From Hydrogenophaga sp. (GTDB lineage: Bacteria > Pseudomonadota > Gammaproteobacteria > Burkholderiales > Burkholderiaceae_C): a DNA stretch of 64,000 bases. Position 1 is the first letter of the stretch. Each line of letters opens with the position of its first letter. The translations under genes were made by a program, and so were the position numbers. Below, in pieces: positions 45,778 to 54,506 of the stretch. Location of the stretch: positions 1-64,000 of the forward strand of contig JACVCO010000010.1 of the NCBI GenBank assembly GCA_016741995.1. The letters run 5' to 3'. The notes beneath the pieces were generated by a model. It did not search any database. It was not told the DNA's origin and saw nothing but the letters and a program-made list of their open reading frames with translations.

Positions 45778-46581
45778 ATGAACACCGACACCCCGAACCC
45801 CCTCGCCGTGGAGCGCGTGCGCCATGCCCTCAAACGGCGCCACCTGCGCGTTCAGGGCGTGCAGCGCCTGGGGGGCCACTTCGTGCGCGTGCGCTTTGCG
45901 GGCGCCGATCTGCACGATTTCGTCAGCGCCTCCTTCGACGACCACATCAAGCTCATGCTGCCCGCGCGGCCCGGCGCGCCGCTGGTGCTGCCCGAGACCG
46001 GCCCCGACGGCCTGGTGTGGCCGGCCGGCGCCGAGCGGCCCGCGATGCGCGACTACACGCCGCGCGCCTTCGACACCGCGGCCGGCACGCTCGACATCGA
46101 GTTCCTGTTGCACGGCGACGGCGCGGCCAGCGAATGGGCCGCGCAGGTGAAGGTGGGTGACGAGGTGGGCGTGGGCGGGCCGCGCGGCTCCTTCGTGGTG
46201 CCCACCGGCTTCGCCTGGCACCTGCTGGTGGGCGACGAAACCGCGCTGCCCGCCATCGCCCGGCGGCTGGAGGAATTGCCCGCGGGCACGCAGGCCACCG
46301 TGGTGGTGGAGACCGCCGATGCGCAGGACGAGCGCACGTTCGCCAGCCGCGCCGCGCTGACGACCGTCTGGTTGCGGGCCGCCGGCACCGCCACGCTGGC
46401 CGATGCGGTGGCCCGGCTCACCCTGCCCGATGGCGAGGGCTTTGCGTGGGCCGCGGGCGAGGCCGCGAGCATGGCCGCCGTGCGCCAGGCCCTGGTGGGC
46501 GGCCATGGCCTGGACAAATCCCGCGTGCGCGCCTCGGCCTACTGGAAGCGGGGCAGCCCGGGCCACCACGAGACGCTGTGA
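45778..46581 (+). CDS. Siderophore-interacting protein (ferric-siderophore reductase family)
   Basis: A 267-residue FAD-binding reductase of the ViuB/SIP family. The FAD motif is RDYTPR (Arg91-Tyr93-Arg96), followed by [16 protein letters not shown] and [16 protein letters not shown]; the C-terminal [17 protein letters not shown] and [12 protein letters not shown] are family marks. It reduces ferric siderophores in the cytoplasm with NAD(P)H. It is divergent from a MarR regulator with paired palindromes in the promoter. Confidence 0.88.
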   Translation: MNTDTPNPLAVERVRHALKRRHLRVQGVQRLGGHFVRVRFAGADLHDFVSASFDDHIKLMLPARPGAPLVLPETGPDGLVWPAGAERPAMRDYTPRAFDTAAGTLDIEFLLHGDGAASEWAAQVKVGDEVGVGGPRGSFVVPTGFAWHLLVGDETALPAIARRLEELPAGTQATVVVETADAQDERTFASRAALTTVWLRAAGTATLADAVARLTLPDGEGFAWAAGEAASMAAVRQALVGGHGLDKSRVRASAYWKRGSPGHHETL

Positions 46582-46603
46582 GCCGCGCCAGCCGCTTTCG
46601 CCA

Positions 46604-47215
46604 TCAGAGTTCGGACTTCAGGCTGTCGAAGGCTTCACGCAGCAGCCGGGCCATCGGTTTTCGCTGACCGGTTTGTTCGCCCCATGCCTGGGTGGCCACC
46701 TTCATCGCACCGATGGACACCATGGCCACCATCCGCAGCGCGGTGCGGCGCTCGGGCTGCCGCCAGACCTCGCAAAGCGTGGCGAACAGGGCCTGTTCCT
46801 GCTGCGCGTAGAACGCCTGCTTGCGCGCCAGCAGCGATTCGCTCGATCGCATGAGCCGGTCGAGCGCCGTCATCTCCTCCGTCGTGTAGCGGGAGGCCTG
46901 TTTCACGACCAGGTCGCGCACGGCATCCAGCGGCGGGGTGTCCGGCGATGCCTGGCGCAGATCGGCGTACAGGCTGGCCCAGCTCGCCTCCTGCCAGAAC
47001 ACCACGATGTCGTCCTTCGACTTGAAGTACGAGAAGAACGTGCGCCGCGAAATGCCCGCTTCCGCGGCGATGGCGTCCAGCGTCGTGCCTTCGAAGCCGT
47101 TGGCGAGGAACAGGCGCAGCCCGGTTTCGGCGATGCGTTGGTGCGTTTCCTGGCGCTTGCGTTCCCGCAAGCCTTCCGTGGGCCCGGTACCGGCGGGGGG
47201 GAAAAGGTCTGGCAT
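46604..47215 (-). CDS. TetR/AcrR-family transcriptional regulator
   Basis: A 203-residue TetR-type repressor. The N-terminal helix-turn-helix is TTLDAIAAEAGISRRTFFSY with FKSKDDIV after it; the C-terminal ligand domain is unspecific in sequence. It is divergent from an SDR gene. Two nearly identical 13-bp palindromes lie in the 103-bp gap. It likely represses the SDR gene and itself. Confidence 0.88.
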   Translation of the reverse strand: MPDLFPPAGTGPTEGLRERKRQETHQRIAETGLRLFLANGFEGTTLDAIAAEAGISRRTFFSYFKSKDDIVVFWQEASWASLYADLRQASPDTPPLDAVRDLVVKQASRYTTEEMTALDRLMRSSESLLARKQAFYAQQEQALFATLCEVWRQPERRTALRMVAMVSIGAMKVATQAWGEQTGQRKPMARLLREAFDSLKSEL

Positions 47216-47235
47216 TCGGTGGTGCTTTGCGTGAA

Positions 47236-47269
47236 TGCACTGAGTGCATTAATATATGCACTAAGTGCA
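47236..47269. promoter_or_regulatory. Paired TetR-type operators between tetR and SDR gene
   Basis: TGCACTGAGTGCA (47236-47248) and TGCACTAAGTGCA (47257-47269): two perfect-arm palindromes that differ only in the central base, 21 bp apart (two helix turns). Confidence 0.75.
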
Positions 47270-47318
47270 AAATTGTTTGCGCTGAACGTACCCTCCCAAC
47301 CATTGTCAGGCAGGCAAC

Positions 47319-48236
47319 ATGGCCCATTGGACCGCTTCGGATATTCCCTCTCAACGTGGCCGCACGGCCGTCATCACCGGCACAGGCGGCCTGGGATTTC
47401 AGGACGCGCTGGCGCTGGCCCGGGCCGGCGCCGACGTCATTGTGGCGGGCCGCAACCCCGCCAAGGGGGCGGCAGCGATCGGGCAGATTCGCCAGGAGGT
47501 GCCTGGTGCGAGCGTCGCTTTCGAGGTGCTGGATCTGGCCCGCATCGATTCCATCCGGGCCTTTGGTGACCGGCTGCGGCGCTCGCGGACGGGGCTGGAC
47601 CTGCTGATCAACAACGCCGCCGTCATGACGCCGCCGACACGGCAGCAGACGCCGGATGGCTTCGAGCTGCAGTTCGGCACGAACTACCTCGGGCACTTCG
47701 CCTTGACCGCCGAACTGCTGCCGCTGCTGCGCAAGGGGAACAAGCCCCGGGTGGTCAGCCTGTCCAGTGTCGCGGCCCGCGACGGTGCGATCGATTTCAA
47801 CGACCTGCAGTCGGCGCACGGGTACAAGCCGATGGCCGCCTATGGCCAGTCCAAACTGGCCTGCCTGATGTTCGCGCTGGAGTTGCAACGCCGCAGCCAG
47901 GCAGCGGGTTGGAACATCCTGAGCATCGCCGCACACCCGGGCATTTCGCGCACCGAGCTGTTGCCCAATGGCGCCGGGGCCATGAGCGCCGCGGGCCTGG
48001 CGCGCCGCTTTCTGTGGTTCCTGTTCCAGCCCGCAGCGCAAGGGGCCCTGCCCACGCTCTATGCCGCAACCTCGCCCCAGGCCGCGGGCGGCAGCTACTA
48101 CGGCCCGGACCGGCTCGGCGAGACGCGGGGGCATCCCGCGTTGGCCAGGCTGCCGGCGCGGGCGCTGGACACGGGCGCTGCCCTGCGGCTCTGGAAGGAG
48201 TCGGAGCGCCTGACGGGCACGGCCTTCGGCGCCTGA
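47319..48236 (+). CDS. Short-chain dehydrogenase/reductase
   Basis: A 305-residue SDR: cofactor motif TGTGGLG, NNAA motif LLINNAAVM, and the active-site Tyr-Lys in YGQSKLA with Ser in SLSSVAAR. It resembles the retinol-dehydrogenase/WWOX-like group (DGFELQFGTNYLGHFALT). The substrate is unknown. It is regulated most likely by the divergent TetR protein. Confidence 0.85.
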   Translation: MAHWTASDIPSQRGRTAVITGTGGLGFQDALALARAGADVIVAGRNPAKGAAAIGQIRQEVPGASVAFEVLDLARIDSIRAFGDRLRRSRTGLDLLINNAAVMTPPTRQQTPDGFELQFGTNYLGHFALTAELLPLLRKGNKPRVVSLSSVAARDGAIDFNDLQSAHGYKPMAAYGQSKLACLMFALELQRRSQAAGWNILSIAAHPGISRTELLPNGAGAMSAAGLARRFLWFLFQPAAQGALPTLYAATSPQAAGGSYYGPDRLGETRGHPALARLPARALDTGAALRLWKESERLTGTAFGA

Positions 48237-48255
48237 GGACCGGCGCCTTCAGGCC

Positions 48256-49815
48256 TCAGGCGTAGCGCGTGCGCAGTTCGCGCTTGAGCAGCTTGCCGCT
48301 CGGGTTCTTGGGCAGCGCGTCGGTGAACACCACGCGCTTGGGCGCCTTGAAGCCGGCCATGTTGGCGTTGCAGTGCGCGATGACCTCGTCCTCGCTGAGC
48401 GCCTGGCCGGCCTTGACCACGATCACCGCCGTCACGGCCTCCACCCACTTCGGGTCGGGCAGACCGATCACCGCGACCTCGCTCACCGCGGCGATGCGGT
48501 AGATCATTTCCTCCACCTCGCGGCTGGCCACGTTCTCGCCGCCGGTCTTGATCATGTCCTTCTTGCGGTCGACGATGGTGATGTAGCCCTCGTCGTCGAT
48601 CACGGCCAGATCGCCGCTGTGGAACCAGTCGCCGCTGAAGGCGGCCTCGGTTTTCTCGGGGTCGTTGAAGTAACCCAGCATCAGATGCGGCGAGCGGTGC
48701 ACCACCTCGCCCACCTCGCCGGGCACCACGTCCTCCATCGCGTCGTTCACCACGCGCGTTTCCACGTTGAGCACGGCCTTGCCGCACGAGCCGGGTTTGC
48801 GCAGTTGGTCGTCGGGGCCGAGCATGGTGGCCAGCGGGGCGATCTCGGTCTGGCCGTACAGGTTCCACAAGCGCACCGCGGGCAGGCGCGAGGCCAGCTC
48901 CTTCAACACCTCCACCGGCATGATGGACGCGCCGTAGTAGCCCTTGGCCAGCGTCTTCAGGCGCGCGGCGTCGAAGGCCGGCGAGCGCAGCAGCGCGATC
49001 CACACCGTGGGCGGCGCGAAGAAGCTGGTGATGCGGTGCTGTTCCAGCAGGTTCAGCAGGTGATCCGGCACCGGCTTGCCGGTGATGACGTTGCTGCTGC
49101 CGATGTAGATCGCGGGGCCGAAGAACACGTCGAGCTGGGCGCAGTGGTACAGCGGCAGCGCGTGCAGGGCCACGTCGGTTTCGGCAATCTCGGCGTTGAT
49201 CACGCAGCTCACGTACTGCCACAGCACCGCGTCGTGCGTGAGCATGGCGCCCTTGGGCATGGATTCGGTGCCGCTGGTGTAGACGATCTGCGCCAGGTCG
49301 GTGCTCTGCAGCGCCACCGCGGGCAGCGGCTCGGCGCAGGCGGCCAGGTGGTCGAAGCGGTGCATGGCCGGGTCGGGCTCGCTGGGGTCTTCGCTCGGCA
49401 GCCAGATGAAGCGCTCGACCGCGGTGTCCTGCGCGGCCGCAGCGCGCGCGAGTTCGGTCAGGCCGCTGTCGGTGGCCAGGGTTTTGGCGCCCGCGTGCCG
49501 CAGGATGTAGGCGACCTCGTCGGCCTTGAGCATGAAGTTGATGGGCACCAGCACCGCGCCGCGGCGCGCGATGGCAAAGCGCAGCGCCGCGAAGCCGTGC
49601 GAGTTGCGCGCCAGCACGGCCACGCGGTCGCCTTCTTCGACGCCCAGGTGGGCCAGGCCCGCGGCCAGGCGCGTCACCAGGGCGTTGAAGTCGGCGTAGC
49701 TCCAGCGCACCTCGCCGCAGGCGATGGCGAGCTTGTCGGGCAGGCGCAGCGCGGTGCGGTGCAGGGCGTCGGCGATGGTCTGGCGCCGCACCAGCGGCGA
49801 AAGGGCGTTCTTCAT
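48256..49815 (-). CDS. Acyl-CoA synthetase (AMP-binding, FadD-like)
   Basis: A 519-residue adenylate-forming enzyme. The phosphate loop is YTSGTESMPKGAMLTHDA, where ES replaces the usual TG; LYGQTEIAP (A5), GDWFHSGDLAVIDDEGY (A7-A8) and KNPSGKLLKREL (A10 with the catalytic Lys) are normal. It activates a fatty or aromatic acid with ATP and joins it to CoA. Start ATG 49815 fits the family. It is convergent with the SDR gene. Confidence 0.85.
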   Translation of the reverse strand: MKNALSPLVRRQTIADALHRTALRLPDKLAIACGEVRWSYADFNALVTRLAAGLAHLGVEEGDRVAVLARNSHGFAALRFAIARRGAVLVPINFMLKADEVAYILRHAGAKTLATDSGLTELARAAAAQDTAVERFIWLPSEDPSEPDPAMHRFDHLAACAEPLPAVALQSTDLAQIVYTSGTESMPKGAMLTHDAVLWQYVSCVINAEIAETDVALHALPLYHCAQLDVFFGPAIYIGSSNVITGKPVPDHLLNLLEQHRITSFFAPPTVWIALLRSPAFDAARLKTLAKGYYGASIMPVEVLKELASRLPAVRLWNLYGQTEIAPLATMLGPDDQLRKPGSCGKAVLNVETRVVNDAMEDVVPGEVGEVVHRSPHLMLGYFNDPEKTEAAFSGDWFHSGDLAVIDDEGYITIVDRKKDMIKTGGENVASREVEEMIYRIAAVSEVAVIGLPDPKWVEAVTAVIVVKAGQALSEDEVIAHCNANMAGFKAPKRVVFTDALPKNPSGKLLKRELRTRYA

Positions 49816-49985
49816 GGCGTCTCCGGGTCTCGGGTCGGGTCGTTGTCGCCGCGATTGGAGCGGCGCGGCGGCGTTTGGCCATCGGCACAAACACCGAGCG
49901 GCGTCGCCCCCGCGTCACACCGCGCTCACGTTTTCTCACTTTGAAACACCGGGGCGGACAGCGCGCGCTGGCTATCATGCGCCGC

Positions 49986-50789
49986 ATGCCACCCCAGGCC
50001 CACCCCACGAACGCCCTGAACCGCGAGACCCGGCGCCTGCGCGGCCAGGCGCTGGGGTGGTGGCACGCGCTGCAACTGGCCGCGCAGATTCTTGTGCTGG
50101 TGCTTTCGCCCGCCAGCTACGCCCGGGGCCGCAGCCGCGCGGTGATGGCGCACCTGGTGCACGCGGTGTTGCCGCTGCTGCCCTGGTTCCTTGTGCTGTC
50201 GGTGCTCATCAGCCTCGTGATCATCCGCATCGTCACGGCCACCGCCAGCAGCTACGGCCTGTCGCAGTACGCGCTGGAGGTGCTGGTGCGCACGCTGGTG
50301 CTCGAACTCATCCCGCTCACCGCGGCGCTGTTCGTGGCCTTGCGCCACGCCATGCCCGGGGCCGAGCAATTGCGCGCGCAGCTCGACGCGCGCCAGCGCA
50401 GTGGGCAACACATTCCCGGCATTGAAGGCCTGGCGGGGGTGCTGTTGCCGCGGGCGCTGGCCGGCATCCACTCGGTGGTTCTGCTGGCGGCGCTGTCCGG
50501 TGTGGTCTCGCTGGTGCTCACCTACCTCATGGTCTATGGCGCCTCGCCCTGGGCGCTCACCTCGTACACGCGCGATGTCGGCAGCGTGTTCACGCCCGTG
50601 GTCTCGCTCATCTTCGCGTTCAAGACCTTCTTCTTCAGCCTGGCCGTGGCGGTGGTGCCGCTGGCCGGCGCGGCCGAGCCCGATGCCCACGGCCGCTTCG
50701 TGCCCCGCAGCGACATGACCGAGTTCGCGCGCCTGTTCTCGGTGCTGCTGATGGTCGAGATCGTTTCGCTGGTGGGCAACTACTACTGA
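49986..50789 (+). CDS. MlaE-family ABC transporter permease
   Basis: A 267-residue membrane protein with five or six hydrophobic segments. The MlaE signature is in VLVRTLVLELIPLTAALFVALRHAMPG. ATG 49986 (MPPQAHP) or in-frame ATG 49977 could be the start. It is followed 10 bp later by an MCE-domain gene. MlaE permeases move phospholipids between the membranes or import hydrophobic compounds. Its usual ATPase gene (mlaF) is absent from this cluster. Confidence 0.75.
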   Translation: MPPQAHPTNALNRETRRLRGQALGWWHALQLAAQILVLVLSPASYARGRSRAVMAHLVHAVLPLLPWFLVLSVLISLVIIRIVTATASSYGLSQYALEVLVRTLVLELIPLTAALFVALRHAMPGAEQLRAQLDARQRSGQHIPGIEGLAGVLLPRALAGIHSVVLLAALSGVVSLVLTYLMVYGASPWALTSYTRDVGSVFTPVVSLIFAFKTFFFSLAVAVVPLAGAAEPDAHGRFVPRSDMTEFARLFSVLLMVEIVSLVGNYY

Positions 50790-50799
50790 TGGCCTCCGC

Positions 50800-51813
50800 A
50801 TGACCGACCCCCTGCGCGACGAACCCCTGGTGCCCGAACCACCGCCCGTGCGCGGCCTGGCCTTCAAGGCCGCGCTGCTGATGGCGCTCACGCTGCTGCT
50901 GGTGGTGGGCTCGGTGCTGTACGTGATGTTCGCGCGCGGCGTGTTCGAGCCCACGCAGCGTGTGGTGCTGATCGCCGACGACGCCGAGGGCGTCACCGTC
51001 GGCATGAACATGACCTTCGCCGGCTTCGCCATCGGCCGGGTGGCGCGCGTCGAGCTGGGTGCCGATGGCAATGCGCGCATCCTGGTCGACGTGGCCACGA
51101 AGGACGCGAAGTGGCTGCGCACCTCCTCCATCTTCACGATGGAGCGCAGCCTGGTGGGCGGCACGCGCATTCGCGCCTTCAGCGGCATCCTGGACGACCC
51201 CCCGCTCGAAGACGGCGCCGAGCGCACCGTGCTGCGCGGCGACGCCGCGGCCGAGATCCCGCAGATCACCGCGGCGGTGCGCGAGCTGCTCGAGAACCTC
51301 AACGCCATGACGCAGCGCGACGCCGCGCTGAACCAGACGCTGGCCAACCTGCAGGCCACCACCGACAAGCTCAACGGCCCGCACGGCGCGCTGGGCGTGC
51401 TCACCGGCAACGAGGCCGATGCCAAGCGGCTCGCGGCCACCATCGAAAGCGCCAACGCCCTGATGGCGCGCGCCAATGCGCTCACCACCCGGCTCGATTC
51501 GCTGGTGGCCAATGCCGACCGCCAGGTGTTCGGCCAGGGTGCGGCGCCCGGCGAGGGCAGCCTGCTGGGCGATGTGCGCGCCACCGTCACGCAGCTCAAC
51601 GGCCTGCTGGGCGACGCACGCGGCAGCCTGCAACGGGTGGACGCGGTGCTGGTGGAGGCGCAGGGCATCGCGGCCAACACGCGCGAGGCCACCACCGACC
51701 TCACCGCGCTGCGCGCCGAGGTCGAGCGCAGCCTGCGCCAGGTGGACAACCTGATCAACGAGATCAACCGCAAGTGGCCGTTTGCGCGCGACACGGAGAT
51801 CAAGCTGCCATGA
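50800..51813 (+). CDS. MlaD/MCE-family substrate-binding protein
   Basis: A 337-residue protein. One membrane anchor (about residues 24-43, ALLMALTLLLVVGSVLYVMF) precedes a single MCE domain (VLIADDAEGVTVGMNMTFAGFAIGRVARVEL). Long coiled helices rich in Ala/Leu/Asn follow (LNQTLANLQATTDKLN, LMARANALTTRLDSLV), forming a needle-like extension. It should act in the periplasm with the MlaE permease. The stop overlaps the next start (ATGA). Confidence 0.85.
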   Translation: MTDPLRDEPLVPEPPPVRGLAFKAALLMALTLLLVVGSVLYVMFARGVFEPTQRVVLIADDAEGVTVGMNMTFAGFAIGRVARVELGADGNARILVDVATKDAKWLRTSSIFTMERSLVGGTRIRAFSGILDDPPLEDGAERTVLRGDAAAEIPQITAAVRELLENLNAMTQRDAALNQTLANLQATTDKLNGPHGALGVLTGNEADAKRLAATIESANALMARANALTTRLDSLVANADRQVFGQGAAPGEGSLLGDVRATVTQLNGLLGDARGSLQRVDAVLVEAQGIAANTREATTDLTALRAEVERSLRQVDNLINEINRKWPFARDTEIKLP

Positions 51814-52457
51814 AGCGCCTTGCGACCCTGATCTGCATCGCGGCGCTCGCCGCGTGTTCCAGCACCCCGCCGCCGCCCGATTGGCAGATGGGTGCGAAAA
51901 GCAGCCTGGACAACGCCGCCACCGCCTGGTTCGAAGGCCGCGATGCGGTGGAGCGCGCCGAGTTCGCGCGCGCCCGCGCCGCCGTGGCGCGCACCGGCCG
52001 CCCCGAGCTGGTGGCGCGCACCGAGGCATACCGCTGCGCCTTGCGCGTGGCCACGCTGAACACCGAACCCTGCACCGGCTTTGACGCCGTGGCGGCCGAC
52101 GCCGCGCCCGAGGACGCGGCCTACGCGCGCTACCTCGCGAACACCTTGCAACCGGGCGACGCCGAGCGTCTGCCGCCCGCGCACCGCGCTGCGCTGGCGT
52201 CTGCCGACCCGGCGGGGGCGTTGCAGGGCATGGCCGACCCCGTGACGCGCCTGGTGGCCGCGGGCGCGGCCCTGCGCCGCGGCCAGGCGTCGCCGGCCGT
52301 GGTGCAGCTCGCGGTGGACACCGCGTCGGCCCAGGGCTGGCCGCGGCCGCTGCTGGCCTGGCTCGGGGTTCAGCAGCAGGCCGCGCGCGCGGCGGGCGAT
52401 GCGGCGGCGGTGCAGCGGCTGCAGCGCCGCATCGACACCGTGGCGCCGCCGCGCTGA
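51810..52457 (+). CDS. Lipoprotein of the MlaE-MlaD cluster, unknown family
   Basis: A 215-residue lipoprotein with lipobox LAACSS (Cys about residue 16). The rest is helical and Ala-rich, TPR-like in feel. It is translationally coupled to the MCE gene, a place where an outer-membrane partner lipoprotein is often found; a role there is inference. Confidence 0.65.
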   Translation: MKRLATLICIAALAACSSTPPPPDWQMGAKSSLDNAATAWFEGRDAVERAEFARARAAVARTGRPELVARTEAYRCALRVATLNTEPCTGFDAVAADAAPEDAAYARYLANTLQPGDAERLPPAHRAALASADPAGALQGMADPVTRLVAAGAALRRGQASPAVVQLAVDTASAQGWPRPLLAWLGVQQQAARAAGDAAAVQRLQRRIDTVAPPR

Positions 52458-52475
52458 TTCACCGCCTCAGTCGGG

Positions 52476-53456
52476 TCAGTTCACGCGGCCGATGCGCTGC
52501 ACCACCGATTTCATCGCCGCGGCGTCGGCCTTCACGAAGGCATCGAACTCGGCCGCGTCCTGGTACTGGAACTGCGTGCCCGCGGTGGTCATGGTCTGGA
52601 TGGTGCGTTCGTCGCGCGCGGCCATGCGCGCCGCCTCGCGCAGCTTGTCGATCACCGGCTGGGGCGTGCCGGCGGGCGCAAACAGCCCGGCCCATTGCGA
52701 GTACGCGATGTTCACGCCCAGTTCCTTGAAGCTCGGCACGTCGGGCAGCAGGGCCAGGCGGCCTTCGCCCCAGTGCGCCAGCGCGCGCAGGCGGCCGCTG
52801 CGGATGTGGCCCACCGCGCTCGCCGGGCCGGTGGCCAGCGCCTCCACCTGGCCGCCCAGCAGGCCCACGATGGCCGGGCCCGCGCCGGTGTAGGGCACGT
52901 GCAGCATGAAGGTGTTGGTGGCGGCCTTGAGCTGTTCCATCGGCACTTGCATCGTTCCGTAGTTGCCCGACGAGCCGAAGCTGATGCGACCGGGGTTGGC
53001 TCGGGCGTGCGCGATGAACTCGGCGTAGGTTTTCCACGGGCTGTCGGCGCGCACCACCAGCACCGTGGGGTCGGCCGTCATGCGCGCGATGGGTGCGAGC
53101 TGGTTCACCTCGAACTGCGCCGGCCGGTTGAGGATGCGGTCGGCCTCGGGCAGCACCACCAGCGACGACAGCGCCATCAGCACGGTGTAGCCGTCGGGCG
53201 AGGCCTTGGCCACCTGCGCCATGCCGATGGCACCGCCCGCGCCGCCGCGGTTGACCACCACCACCGACTGGTTCATGTGGCGCGCCATGGCCTCGGCCAC
53301 CGGGCGGCCCACCGCGTCGGCCACGCCGCCGGGCGGGAAGGGCACCACCATGGTGATGGGCTTGCTCGGGTAAGCGTCCTGCGCGAAGGCGTTGCCCAGG
53401 CCCGTGAGGCCGATGGCCGAAGCGCCGAGCAGGCGGTGGAAGTCGCGTCGTTGCAT
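52476..53456 (-). CDS. Bug family substrate-binding protein
   Basis: A 326-residue TctC-like binding protein. The signal region (MQRRDFHRLLGASAIGLTGL) has two Arg residues like a Tat signal. The core shows [37 protein letters not shown] and HVPYTGAGPAIVGLLGGQVE. It lies 35 bp downstream of a fumarylacetoacetate-hydrolase-family gene, probably in one operon under the GntR/FadR-type regulator next door. Confidence 0.88.
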   Translation of the reverse strand: MQRRDFHRLLGASAIGLTGLGNAFAQDAYPSKPITMVVPFPPGGVADAVGRPVAEAMARHMNQSVVVVNRGGAGGAIGMAQVAKASPDGYTVLMALSSLVVLPEADRILNRPAQFEVNQLAPIARMTADPTVLVVRADSPWKTYAEFIAHARANPGRISFGSSGNYGTMQVPMEQLKAATNTFMLHVPYTGAGPAIVGLLGGQVEALATGPASAVGHIRSGRLRALAHWGEGRLALLPDVPSFKELGVNIAYSQWAGLFAPAGTPQPVIDKLREAARMAARDERTIQTMTTAGTQFQYQDAAEFDAFVKADAAAMKSVVQRIGRVN

Positions 53457-53491
53457 GGTGTCTGTCTCCTGTGTCGTTTTGAAAGGAAGGC

Positions 53492-54364
53492 TCAGGCGAA
53501 GCGGTTCTGGATCTCGCCGATGCCGTCGATGGCGATGCGCACCACATCGCCGGCCTTGAGGAACTGCGGCGGGCTCAGGCCCATGCCCACACCGGCGGGC
53601 GTGCCGGTGGCGATCACGTCGCCCGGGTACAGCGTGATGCCACGCGAGACGGTCTCGATCAGCGTCGGGATGTCGAAGATCAGGTCTTCGGTGCGGCCGT
53701 CCTGGCGCGGCTCGCCGTTGACCCAGCAGCGCACGCGCGTGTGCCGGCCATCGAGCTCGTCGGCCGTCACGATCCACGGGCCCATGGGGCAGAAGGTGTC
53801 GAAGCTCTTGCCCATGTCCCACTGCTGGTGGCGCATCTGCACGTCGCGCGCGGTCACGTCGTTCACGATGGTGTAGCCCCACACGTGCTGCATCGCATCG
53901 GCCTGGGCGATGTTCTTGCCACCGCGGCCGATGACCACCGCGAGCTCGGCCTCGTAGTCGATCTGCGGCGAGATGGCTTCACCGGGCAGTTGCACCGTGT
54001 CGGTCGGGCCGATCACGCACTCGGGCACCTTGGTGAACACGATGGGCCAGACCGCGGGGTTGGCGTTGTTGTTCTTGAAGACCGAGCCCTGCAGCTCCTT
54101 CGCGTGCTCGTGGTAGTTGCGGCCCACGCACCACACGTTGCGGCGCGGGCGCGGGATGGGGGCTTCGAGCCGCACGGCCGACACGGCGACCGGTGCGCCC
54201 TGCGTGCCCGGCAGCGGCAGGCCGGCGGCAGCGGCATCGATCAGCGCGAGCGCGCCGCGCTGCGCCTCGTCGGGCGACAGGCTGAAGGGCGTGACGGTCT
54301 GGCCGTCGGGAGAAACCAGGCCGACCTGGCGCTGACCCTGGTGAACGAACGTGGCGATGCGCAA
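53492..54364 (-). CDS. Fumarylacetoacetate hydrolase-family protein
   Basis: A 290-residue FAH-family enzyme. The core is CVGRNYHEHAKEL, followed by VFTKVPECVIGPTD, the metal-binding IDYEAELAVVIGRGGKNI, and GYTIVNDVTARDVQ. Members hydrolyse C-C bonds of 2-keto acids or decarboxylate/isomerise. The start is TTG 54364 (MRIATFV) with AGGAG 6 bp upstream. Divergent from the GntR gene. Confidence 0.86.
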   Translation of the reverse strand: MRIATFVHQGQRQVGLVSPDGQTVTPFSLSPDEAQRGALALIDAAAAGLPLPGTQGAPVAVSAVRLEAPIPRPRRNVWCVGRNYHEHAKELQGSVFKNNNANPAVWPIVFTKVPECVIGPTDTVQLPGEAISPQIDYEAELAVVIGRGGKNIAQADAMQHVWGYTIVNDVTARDVQMRHQQWDMGKSFDTFCPMGPWIVTADELDGRHTRVRCWVNGEPRQDGRTEDLIFDIPTLIETVSRGITLYPGDVIATGTPAGVGMGLSPPQFLKAGDVVRIAIDGIGEIQNRFA

Positions 54365-54380
54365 GAGAACTCCTCATGAA

Positions 54381-54410
54381 AGTACCAATACATACCAATA
54401 GGTACCAGAA
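54381..54410. promoter_or_regulatory. Three TACCA repeats at 10-bp spacing upstream of the FAH gene
   Basis: agTACCAata, caTACCAata and ggTACCAgaa follow one another with a 10-bp period, one helix turn. Opposite half-sites of TGGTAC type lie at 54480-54500 in front of the GntR gene. A binding region for the neighbouring GntR regulator is likely. Confidence 0.5.
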
Positions 54411-54471
54411 CGACGATGGTAGAGATTCATTGAGCGTCGGTCGCTGGGGGAATCACCTAGGCAGAACCGGT

Positions 54472-54500
54472 TTGGCCAATTGGTCTGGTTTGGTACATTG
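54472..54500. promoter_or_regulatory. TTGG-rich operator-like region upstream of the GntR gene
   Basis: TTGGCCAA (54472-54479), CCAATTGG (54476-54483) and TTTGGTAC follow closely before the GntR start at 54507; they match the TACCAA half-site on the other side of the intergenic region. Confidence 0.4.
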
Positions 54501-54506
54501 CCCGCC

